Shown here in pieces: positions 1 to 6,065 of a DNA stretch of 12,017 bases. Source of the DNA: CBFGWV01 sp965652545 (lineage in GTDB: Bacteria; Pseudomonadota; Gammaproteobacteria; Competibacterales; Competibacteraceae). The position numbers were made by a program, and so were the translations under genes. The stretch lies in contig CBFGWV010000149.1 in the NCBI GenBank assembly GCA_965652545.1, positions 1 to 12,017 of the forward strand, in the 5' to 3' direction. The number at the start of each line of letters is the position of its first letter. The stretch's first letter is position 1. The notes under the pieces are model-generated. The model made no database searches. It saw nothing but the letters and a program-made list of their open reading frames with translations, and was not told where the DNA came from.

Positions 1-62
1 AACCACCAACCACCAACCACCAACCACCAACCACCAACCACCAACCACCAACCACCAACCAC
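1..62. repeat. Heptanucleotide tandem repeat (AACCACC/GGTGGTT)n
   Basis: Eight perfect copies of AACCACC plus six bases of a ninth, with no mismatch. The array begins at or before the window edge, so its true length is unknown. It ends 7 nt from the stop codon of the racemase gene. Read on the minus strand, the sense strand of the dadA-alr operon, the unit is GGTGGTT. This gives regularly spaced GG pairs separated by T or TT, a pattern that can form two-layer G-quadruplexes. The period of 7 is not a multiple of 3, so copy-number change would shift any overlapping reading frame. No gene is visible across it in this window. Confidence 0.95.
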
Positions 63-69
63 AGGCAGG

Positions 70-1143
70 CTATCCCACCACCTGCACATGCACCCGCGCC
101 GTCACCCCACAAACCAACTCATACGCAATCGTATCCGCCGCCGTCGCCACATGCTCGATCGGCAATCCATCCCCCCAAAGCGTCACCGCATCCCCCACCC
201 GCGCACCCGCCACCGGCCGCAGATCGACCGCCAGCATGTCCATCGACACACGCCCCACCAGTTGCGTCCGCACCCCGTTTACCAGAATCGGCGTACCCGT
301 CCCTGCATGGCGCGGATACCCATCGCCGTATCCCATCGCCACAATCCCCACCGGCATCGACTCCGGGCACGTAAACGTCCCCCCATAGCCGATCATCGCG
401 CCGGCAGCATGCGTCTTCACCGAAATCAACGCACTGCGCACCGTCATCGCCGGGCGCAGATTCTCATCCGCCCCCGTACGCCCCACCATCGGCGAAATCC
501 CATACAACATCACCCCCGGGCGAACCCAATCCGCATGCGCCCGCGGCCATGCCAACACACCGGCCGAATTACACAACGACCGCGGCGCCGACAACCCGCG
601 GAACGCGCGGTCCGCCAACGTCATCTGCGCCCGCGTCTGCGCATCCCCCGGGTCATCCGCGTTGGCAAAATGGCTCATCAGGCGCAGCTCCCAGACTGAA
701 TCCAGCGCATTCAACGCCGACCAGGCCGCCGCGAGGTCCGCCGGCAGAAACCCTAAGCGCCCCATGCCCGAATCCAGCTTCAGCCACACCGTCAGCGCAC
801 GCTGCACCCGCCCATCGCGGAGCATTGCGATCTGCTCGGGCGAATGCACCGCGATCTGGAAATCATGCGTCGCGCATAGCGCCAGTTCATCGGCGTGGAA
901 CACCCCCTCCAGCAACACGATGGCCTGGCGCGCACCGGCCTCGCGCAAGGCCAGCGCCTCCTCGATACAGGCCACGCCCAGCAGATCCGCATCGTCGAGT
1001 GCCGGCAGGATGCGCTGCGCACCGTGCCCGTAGCCGTTGCTCTTGACCACCGCCACCACGCGGCTGTCCGGCGCCAGCGCGCGGACCCGGCCGAGGTTGT
1101 GGCGAATGGCCTCGCGATCGATCGTCGCCGTGGCCGGACGCAC
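70..1143 (-). CDS. alr: Alanine racemase, catabolic DadX type
   Basis: PLP-dependent fold-type III enzyme of 357 residues, the usual family length, interconverting L- and D-alanine in the cytoplasm. The PLP lysine is K34 in VVKSNGYGHG (the common form is KANAYGHG or KADAYGHG). K122 lies in KLDSGMGRLG, the CNSAG motif is at 191-195, the catalytic tyrosine is Y253 in IGYGGTF, and the conserved C-terminal GRVSMDM is at 298-304. Translation starts at a GTG, with an AAGGCGG-like ribosome site inside the end of dadA; the N-terminus MRPA matches Pseudomonas DadX. It lies 3 nt after the dadA stop, so the two are surely cotranscribed and probably translationally coupled. By context it is the catabolic racemase (dadX) feeding DadA, though it could also supply D-alanine for peptidoglycan. 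Stop is TAG. The assignment is firm; the choice between the names alr and dadX rests on context. Confidence 0.96.
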   Translation of the reverse strand: MRPATATIDREAIRHNLGRVRALAPDSRVVAVVKSNGYGHGAQRILPALDDADLLGVACIEEALALREAGARQAIVLLEGVFHADELALCATHDFQIAVHSPEQIAMLRDGRVQRALTVWLKLDSGMGRLGFLPADLAAAWSALNALDSVWELRLMSHFANADDPGDAQTRAQMTLADRAFRGLSAPRSLCNSAGVLAWPRAHADWVRPGVMLYGISPMVGRTGADENLRPAMTVRSALISVKTHAAGAMIGYGGTFTCPESMPVGIVAMGYGDGYPRHAGTGTPILVNGVRTQLVGRVSMDMLAVDLRPVAGARVGDAVTLWGDGLPIEHVATAADTIAYELVCGVTARVHVQVVG

Positions 1144-1146
1144 GGA

Positions 1147-2412
1147 TCAAGCCGCCTTGCCGGCGTAACGCTCCAGACCCAGACCGCTCATGTCGATATC
1201 CGGCTCGCGGCCCGACACCACATCGGCAATCAGCTTTCCGGAGCCCGGACCCATGGTCCATCCCAGCGTGCCGTGGCCGGTGTTCAGGAACAGATTGCTG
1301 TAGCGGGTGCGGCCGATGATGGGCGTGCCGTCCGGCGTCATCGGCCGCAGGCCTGTCCAGTACTCGGCCTTGGACAGATCACCGCCACGCGGGAACAAGT
1401 CCCCGACCACATGCTTGATGGTGTCGCAGCGCGAACCGCGCAGGCTCAGGTCGTAGCCGGTCAGCTCCGCCGTGCCGGCGGCGCGGATACGGTCCCCCAG
1501 CCGGGTCACCGCCACCTTGTGGGCCTCGTCCATCATGGTGGATTCCGGCGCACCGTCGGGGTCGGTGATCGGAACGGTCAGCGAATACCCCTTCACCGGG
1601 AAGATCGGCAGGTCCACCCCCGCGGGTTTGAGCAGCAGCGGCGAGTAGCTGCCCAGGCTCACGACATAAGCATCGGCGGTGAGCTTGCCCTCTGAGGTAT
1701 CCACACCATCGAGGCGGTCCCCGTCCAGGTACAAGCCGTTGATCGACACGCCGAAGCGGAACGTCACGCCCAACCCCTTGGCGAGCTCCGCCAAGGCATT
1801 GGTGAATTTGAAGCAGTCGCCGGTCTCATCGTTGGGCAGCAACAACCCGCCGGCCACTTTCTCGCGCACGTGGCGCAGGGCGGGCTCCTGGCGGATACAG
1901 CCCTCGCGGTCCAGCACCTCGAAGGGCACCCCGTAGGACTTGAGCAGTTCGATATCCTTGCCCGCGGCATCCACACCCTGCTGGGTACGGAACATCTGCA
2001 AGGTGCCGCGGCTGCGCTCGTCGTAGTGGATACCGGTCTCGGCGCGCAGCGCGATGAGCACCTCACGGCTGTAGTGGGCGATGCCGGACATACGGGTCTT
2101 GTTGATCTTGTAGGCCGGCAGGGTGCAGTTGGCGAGCATCTGCCACATCCAGCTCCACATCACCGGGTCCACCCTCGGACGCACGACCAGCGGGGAGTGC
2201 TTCTGCAGCATCCACTTGATAGCCTTCGCCGGTATGCCCGGCGCCGCCCACGGCGCCGCATAGCCGGGCGACACCTCGCCGGCGTTGGCGAAACTCGTCT
2301 CCAGCGCCGGCCCGTTCTGACGGTCGACCACGGTGACCTGATGCCCGGCCTGCGCCAGGAAATACGCCGCCGATACACCGGTCACGCCACTGCCCAGAAC
2401 CACTACGTTCAT
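1147..2412 (-). CDS. dadA: D-amino acid dehydrogenase small subunit (DadA)
   Basis: FAD-dependent dehydrogenase that oxidises D-alanine and other D-amino acids to 2-oxo acids and ammonia, passing electrons to the respiratory chain at the inner membrane. With the ATG start it has 421 residues (E. coli DadA has 432). The dinucleotide-binding motif GSGVTG is at 7-12, with D30 at the end of the second strand. Other DadA signatures are ANAGEVSPGYAAPWAAPG (42-59), LPNDETGDC (192-200), TGLRPMTPDGTPIIGRT (353-369) and NTGHGTLGWTM near 377-387. A GTG two codons upstream is in frame. The ATG at 2412 is preferred because AAGG lies 7 nt before it and the product then begins MNVVVLGSGV, like E. coli MRVVILGSGV. 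It is first gene of a dadA-alr operon, divergent from the Lrp-type regulator that in relatives activates it in response to alanine or leucine. Confidence 0.97.
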   Translation of the reverse strand: MNVVVLGSGVTGVSAAYFLAQAGHQVTVVDRQNGPALETSFANAGEVSPGYAAPWAAPGIPAKAIKWMLQKHSPLVVRPRVDPVMWSWMWQMLANCTLPAYKINKTRMSGIAHYSREVLIALRAETGIHYDERSRGTLQMFRTQQGVDAAGKDIELLKSYGVPFEVLDREGCIRQEPALRHVREKVAGGLLLPNDETGDCFKFTNALAELAKGLGVTFRFGVSINGLYLDGDRLDGVDTSEGKLTADAYVVSLGSYSPLLLKPAGVDLPIFPVKGYSLTVPITDPDGAPESTMMDEAHKVAVTRLGDRIRAAGTAELTGYDLSLRGSRCDTIKHVVGDLFPRGGDLSKAEYWTGLRPMTPDGTPIIGRTRYSNLFLNTGHGTLGWTMGPGSGKLIADVVSGREPDIDMSGLGLERYAGKAA

Positions 2413-2438
2413 ATGCACACCTTAACGAAAGCGTCCGT

Positions 2439-2455
2439 CGGCGCCATGCGCGCCG
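2439..2455 (-). promoter_or_regulatory. GC-rich stem-loop in the dadA leader
   Basis: Perfect 6-bp inverted repeat CGGCGC / GCGCCG around a 5-nt loop, 26 nt upstream of the dadA start codon. If transcription starts just downstream of the predicted -10 box, this hairpin lies in the 5' untranslated leader of the dadA-alr mRNA. It could slow or protect the leader. No run of U follows, so it is not a standard attenuator. The sequence is certain; a role is inference. Confidence 0.45.
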
Positions 2456-2465
2456 TCACTTGAGA

Positions 2466-2520
2466 ATTTCAGCGAAATCTAAGATAGATTTCACGGGAAT
2501 GTTTGTTGATTTAAAAAATC
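2466..2520. promoter_or_regulatory. Candidate Lrp/DadR operator cluster between dadA and lrp
   Basis: This AT-rich stretch in the divergent intergenic region contains three perfect inverted repeats. ATTTC-AGC-GAAAT is at 2466-2478, GAAATCT-AAGAT-AGATTTC at 2474-2492, and GATTT-AAA-AAATC at 2508-2520. All use the same half-site, AAATC(T)/(A)GATTT. Their centres (about 2472, 2483 and 2514) are 11 and 31 bp apart, near one and three helical turns. That face-of-helix phasing suits Lrp-family octamers, which wrap DNA. Two more AAATC half-sites lie at 2544-2548 and 2559-2563, next to the regulator start. In E. coli and Pseudomonas, Lrp/DadR controls dadA and itself from equivalent sites. Binding by the neighbouring regulator is inferred. 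Confidence 0.5.
2481..2509 (-). promoter_or_regulatory. Candidate sigma-70 promoter for dadA-alr
   Basis: On the minus strand, a -35-like TCAACA (2504-2509) is followed after 17 bp by a -10-like TATCTT (2481-2486), each matching consensus at 4 of 6 positions. It would start transcription near 2474 and give a leader of about 60 nt. It overlaps the inverted repeats assigned to Lrp, as expected for a regulated weak promoter. A divergent weak candidate for lrp is TTGATT (2506-2511) with AAAAAT (2529-2534), also 17 bp apart. Both are matches by eye in AT-rich DNA and may be chance. Confidence 0.3.
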
Positions 2521-2564
2521 ATCCAGAAAAAAATGGGCCAATTAAATCCTGCCCAAGAAAATCT

Positions 2565-3056
2565 ATGGACAGCAACGAGACACCCCGACGCCGTTCACTG
2601 GATCGCATCGATCGCGCCATCCTGCGCACCTTGCAAGAACAGGGCCGGCTGGCCTTCGTCGACCTGGCCCAGGCGGTCGGCCTGTCCACCTCGCCGTGCA
2701 TCGAACGGGTGCGCCGGCTGGAGAAGGACGGCTATATCCTCGGCTACCACGCCCAGTTGGACGCCGTACGCCTGGGCTCCGGAATGACCGTGTTCGTCGA
2801 AATCAGCCTCGATTACACCTCGCCGGATATCTTTGACCAGTTCCGCCGCGCCGTACGCACCCTGCCGCAAGTCCAAGCCTGTCATCTGGTCTCGGGAAAT
2901 TTCGACTACCTGCTGAAGGTTCGCATCGCCGATATCCACGCCTACCGCGATCTGCTCGGCCAACTGTTGCAGACCTTGCCCGGGGTGCGCGACTCGCGCA
3001 GTTTCGTGGTCATGGAGGCAGTCAAGGACACGCTGGCCGTCACGGTACCTAGATAA
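2565..3056 (+). CDS. lrp: Lrp/AsnC-family transcriptional regulator (Lrp/DadR)
   Basis: Feast/famine regulator of 163 residues, nearly the same length as E. coli Lrp (164). The N-terminal winged helix-turn-helix covers about residues 12-60 and includes the Lrp-like stretches LDRIDRAIL and SPCIERVRRLEKDGYI. The RAM ligand-binding and oligomerisation domain covers about 74-155 and carries GNFDYLLK and LPGVRDSRSFVVME, close to Lrp GDFDYLLK and LPGVNDTRTYVVME. The ATG at 2565 was chosen because it gives an N-terminus (MDSNETPRRRSLDRID) aligned with Lrp; the frame stays open upstream to a TTG at 2460, but that part is AT-rich, unlike coding DNA here, and holds operator-like repeats. The ribosome site is weak (AAGAAAA). 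It is divergent from dadA, so it most likely acts as the alanine/leucine-responsive activator of dadA-alr, equivalent to Pseudomonas DadR, and it may also act globally. Confidence 0.93.
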   Translation: MDSNETPRRRSLDRIDRAILRTLQEQGRLAFVDLAQAVGLSTSPCIERVRRLEKDGYILGYHAQLDAVRLGSGMTVFVEISLDYTSPDIFDQFRRAVRTLPQVQACHLVSGNFDYLLKVRIADIHAYRDLLGQLLQTLPGVRDSRSFVVMEAVKDTLAVTVPR

Positions 3057-3088
3057 GCCGACACGGCTGCTAGACTTCGGGTGACGGT

Positions 3089-3104
3089 TGGTAATCGATT
3101 ACCA
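3089..3104. promoter_or_regulatory. Perfect 16-bp palindrome, LacI-type operator candidate
   Basis: TGGTAATCGATTACCA reads the same on both strands with no mismatch. It lies 103 nt upstream of the response-regulator start, in the only sizeable gap before the four-gene signalling cassette. An even palindrome with a central CG and TGG/CCA ends is typical of LacI/GalR-family operators. No LacI-type gene is in the window and no convincing -35/-10 pair is visible around it. The palindrome itself is certain; which protein binds it is inference. Confidence 0.55.
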
Positions 3105-3110
3105 TGGGGC

Positions 3111-3147
3111 GTCCTGCATCGATGATGTGCCGCATCCAACGCAGGAC
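3111..3147 (+). promoter_or_regulatory. Two-tier stem-loop in the leader of the signalling cassette
   Basis: An outer 7-bp perfect stem, GTCCTGC (3111-3117) with GCAGGAC (3141-3147), encloses an inner 4-bp stem, GATG (3124-3127) with CATC (3133-3136), closed by a TGCCG loop. An asymmetric internal loop (ATCGAT opposite CAAC, less one base) separates the two stems. It lies 7 nt downstream of the 16-bp palindrome and 60 nt before the first start codon. No T-run follows, so it is not a standard terminator. It may be an RNA leader structure, a second protein site, or chance in GC-rich DNA. Confidence 0.3.
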
Positions 3148-3207
3148 CGGAGCCCGTAACGACAGCGAAGTCGCCCACACCGCGCATGCCGAGGTCACAA
3201 TCCCACC

Positions 3208-3588
3208 ATGAAACGCATCCTTCTGGTAGAGGACAACTCCGATAACCGAGATCTGGTCTTCGCATTCCTGGACGCCGTATACGACGTCGAGGCTTGTGTC
3301 GATGGCTTCGAGGCCTTGCAGATCCTGGAGCAGGGCGGAGAGCCGCCGGACATCATCCTTTGCGACATATCCCTGCCGGGGATGGACGGTGTCGAGCTGC
3401 TACGCAAGATCCGCACCCGGCCGGCACTTAAGGATACGCCGGCCATCGCGCTGACATCGCACGCGATGAAAGGCGACCAGGAACGCTTCCTGGCCGCCGG
3501 TTTCGACGCCTACGTGAGCAAGCCCATCCTCGATGACTCCAGCCTCATCGACCCCATCGAACGCCTGATTGCCGAGCGCGGTGCCTGA
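3208..3588 (+). CDS. Single-domain response regulator (CheY/DivK-like)
   Basis: 126 residues made of one receiver (REC) domain with no output domain. The acidic pair is E8/D9, the phosphorylation site is D53 in ILCDISLPGMDG, the switch residue is T83, the aromatic switch is Y102, and the conserved lysine is K105 in VSKP. All residues needed for phosphoryl transfer are present. Such stand-alone receivers act by protein contact or as phosphate shuttles or sinks. The ATG at 3208 is preceded by GAGG 13 nt upstream, a long spacing, so initiation may be modest. Its stop codon overlaps the kinase start codon (TGATG), so the two are cotranscribed and probably translationally coupled. The likely partner is the downstream hybrid kinase, but this is inferred from position only. 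Confidence 0.93.
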   Translation: MKRILLVEDNSDNRDLVFAFLDAVYDVEACVDGFEALQILEQGGEPPDIILCDISLPGMDGVELLRKIRTRPALKDTPAIALTSHAMKGDQERFLAAGFDAYVSKPILDDSSLIDPIERLIAERGA

Positions 3589-6065
3589 TGGCCATGGCGG
3601 GTGACACCTTCCGCATGCGCACGATGACCTGGACGCTGCTGGCGTTGCTGGGCTTGGTCATCCTGGTCACCGTGTTGCCGCAGTTCGTCACCGAAGGCAA
3701 GGAATACTTGCAGTCGGCGGGTATCGGGCTGGCCCTGATCGTGCTCATCGTGGGCATGATCATGATCCGGCGCATGACCATGCGCCTGAAGCGTCTCGCG
3801 GAGGTCGCCGAAGCCATCGGCGGCGGGGATTACAAAACCCGCTCCAACGAAATCGAGCGCGATGCGATCGGCCTACTCGCCTCGTCCATCAACAGCATGG
3901 CCGAACGCATTGACAGCGCAGTCACCCAGTTGGAGCACCAGCAGGCGGAGCTCGAGGCCAACCGGGCTCAGTTGGAGACCCAACACCAGCAACTGACTGC
4001 CGAGTATCAACGCCAGGCCGGCTTTGGCGACTTTCTCGAATCGCTGAACACCGTCGACACCAACACCATCGCCACCAAGGGCCTGGACTTCCTGTTGCGC
4101 AACACCGGCGCCATCCTCGGCCAGTTGTACGTGCGCGAGGACACCACCGGCAAGCTGATCAAGCTCACCGAAGCGGGCGTAGACCGGACCGCGCTCAAGC
4201 GCCTGGTCACCGGCGCGCCGGATGACGGCCTGCCGGGAGAGGTCCTGGCTCGGCGAGCGGATATTCTCATTGACCCCATCGACCCTCAGGCCTTTCCGTC
4301 GGTCAACCTGGGGCTGGCCACCATCCATCTGCGCGCGGTGCTGGGCGTGCCCATCCTGTTCCAAAATCGCGCCCTCGGCGTCCTGGTGCTGGGCTTCCCT
4401 GCAACCCCGGACGAGGGACGCCAACGGCTGCTGCAGAACGCCGTGGATGCACTGGGCAGCTCGCTCTCCAATGCACTGACCTACAAGACCGTGCAGCAGC
4501 AGGCGCTGCGCCTGGAGCAGGCCAACCAGGAGCTGTTGGAGTCCGACCGCCTGCGCAGCGAGTTCGTCGCCAACATGAGCCACGAACTGCGCACCCCGTT
4601 GAACTCCATCATCGGCTTCTCCAGCGTGCTGCAGAAAAACCGCGAGAAGACGCTCAATGACAAAGACCTGGGCTATGTCGAGCGGATCAACCGCAACGGC
4701 AAACACCTGCTGGGGCTGATCAACGACATTCTCGATTTGTCCAAGATCGAGGCCGGGCGGATGGACCTGGAGTTCCGCCCGTTGTCGGTGGCCTCCCTGG
4801 CGCGCGAGACCATCGACATGCTGCAGGCCCAGGCCGACGCCCGCGGGCTGACCCTGACCCTGGAGATGCCCGAGGACCTTCCGGAGCTGGAAACCGACGG
4901 CGACAAATTGCGCCAGGTGCTCATCAACCTCATCGGCAACGCGTTGAAGTTTACCGAGAGCGGCGGCGTCCGCTTGATCGTCACCGCCTCAGAGGATGGC
5001 AGCGCCAATCTCAGCGTCAAGGACACCGGCATCGGCATTCCAGCCGACAAGCTCGATGCGATCTTCGAGCCCTTCCGTCAGGCCGACAGCGGGACCACAC
5101 GCAAATACGGCGGCACCGGCCTGGGCCTTACCATCACGCGCTCCATCGTCGAGATGCTTGGCGGGCGGATCGACGTGACCAGCGAGGAAGGCAAAGGCAG
5201 TTCGTTCAATGTGCACCTGCCGCGCAATGCGGCCGCCCCACTGGCACCAGCGGCCAAACCGACATCGGTCGACGAGCCCTTGATCTACCCGGTGCTGCCG
5301 CCGGGCGCCTTGAAGCCGGGCAGCCGTACCGTACTGGTGGTGGACGACGACCCCGACGCACGCGAACTGATGGCCAACTACATCCGTGAGATGGGCGGCA
5401 CGCCCATCCCCGTCGGCGACGGGGAGCAAGTCGTGGAACTGGCACGGCGACATCACCCCGACCTGATCACGCTGGACCTGATGATGCCGGGCATCGACGG
5501 CTGGGAGGTACTGCGCCGGCTCAAAGCCGATGCCAAGCTCGCGGAGATTCCGGTCGTCATCATCTCCATCGTCGCCGACCGCCGACGTGCGCTGGTGCTC
5601 GGTGCCATGGACGCACTGACCAAGCCCATCGCCCAGGACGATCTGCTGGCCATACTGCGCCGCACCTTGTCAGGGTCGCGTTCCGGCCGCATCCTGGTGG
5701 TGGACGACAATCCCGAGGTGCAGGACCTGTTCAAGAGTCTGCTGGTGGACGAGGTCGGAGAGATCCGCACCGCCGGCAACGGCAAGGAAGCGCTTCAGGT
5801 GCTCAACGATTTCGAGCCCGACCTGATCTTCCTCGACCTGATGATGCCGGAGATGGACGGCTTGACGTTCCTGCGTGTGCTGCGCACCGATCGTCGTCTG
5901 ATGAACCTGCCGGTCGTTGTGGTGACCGCCAAGCAACTGACCGCCGCCGAACGACGCGAACTGGAGATGCGCGTCGTCCAAGTCATCCAGAAGGGCGACG
6001 ACACCCTGGAGGGGCGTCTGCGGGAAGTCCTGGAGCATGCGTTGGGGAGCGCACATGCCGCCTGA
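3588..6065 (+). CDS. Membrane hybrid histidine kinase, HAMP-GAF-HisKA-HATPase-REC-REC
   Basis: 825-residue sensor kinase. Two membrane helices (about 14-30 and 44-60) are joined by only about 13 residues, so there is no periplasmic sensor domain. A HAMP-like region and coiled coil follow (about 61-142), then a GAF domain (about 146-300). The HisKA phosphoacceptor is H332 in SHELRTPLN. The ATPase has the N box INLIGNALKF (446-455), G1 DTGIGIP (479-485), F box FEPFRQ and G2 GGTGLGL (508-514). Two receivers follow: REC1 (about 581-690, D630, K679) and REC2 (about 701-815, D750, K802). At the aromatic-switch position they carry A676 and V799, and REC2 has KG instead of KP, as in other kinases of this double-receiver type. 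No HPt domain is visible. Start is the first ATG, overlapping the upstream stop by one base; ATGs at codons 3 and 10 are alternatives. It likely senses cytoplasmic or membrane cues and phosphorylates regulators encoded beside it. Signal unknown. Confidence 0.95.
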   Translation: MAMAGDTFRMRTMTWTLLALLGLVILVTVLPQFVTEGKEYLQSAGIGLALIVLIVGMIMIRRMTMRLKRLAEVAEAIGGGDYKTRSNEIERDAIGLLASSINSMAERIDSAVTQLEHQQAELEANRAQLETQHQQLTAEYQRQAGFGDFLESLNTVDTNTIATKGLDFLLRNTGAILGQLYVREDTTGKLIKLTEAGVDRTALKRLVTGAPDDGLPGEVLARRADILIDPIDPQAFPSVNLGLATIHLRAVLGVPILFQNRALGVLVLGFPATPDEGRQRLLQNAVDALGSSLSNALTYKTVQQQALRLEQANQELLESDRLRSEFVANMSHELRTPLNSIIGFSSVLQKNREKTLNDKDLGYVERINRNGKHLLGLINDILDLSKIEAGRMDLEFRPLSVASLARETIDMLQAQADARGLTLTLEMPEDLPELETDGDKLRQVLINLIGNALKFTESGGVRLIVTASEDGSANLSVKDTGIGIPADKLDAIFEPFRQADSGTTRKYGGTGLGLTITRSIVEMLGGRIDVTSEEGKGSSFNVHLPRNAAAPLAPAAKPTSVDEPLIYPVLPPGALKPGSRTVLVVDDDPDARELMANYIREMGGTPIPVGDGEQVVELARRHHPDLITLDLMMPGIDGWEVLRRLKADAKLAEIPVVIISIVADRRRALVLGAMDALTKPIAQDDLLAILRRTLSGSRSGRILVVDDNPEVQDLFKSLLVDEVGEIRTAGNGKEALQVLNDFEPDLIFLDLMMPEMDGLTFLRVLRTDRRLMNLPVVVVTAKQLTAAERRELEMRVVQVIQKGDDTLEGRLREVLEHALGSAHAA

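Noticed and set aside
2460..2564. Upstream TTG start for the Lrp-type regulator
   Set aside because: The extra 35 residues do not match Lrp, the DNA is AT-rich with operator-like repeats, and the ATG at 2565 gives the normal family length.
3056..3068. AGCCG-ACA-CGGCT hairpin just after the lrp stop as a terminator
   Set aside because: The stem is only 5 bp with a 3-nt loop and no T-run follows; it may still be a weak 3' structure.
3104..3118. GG...GC pattern resembling a sigma-54 promoter before the response regulator
   Set aside because: The spacing between GG and GC is 8 bp where 10 bp is required.
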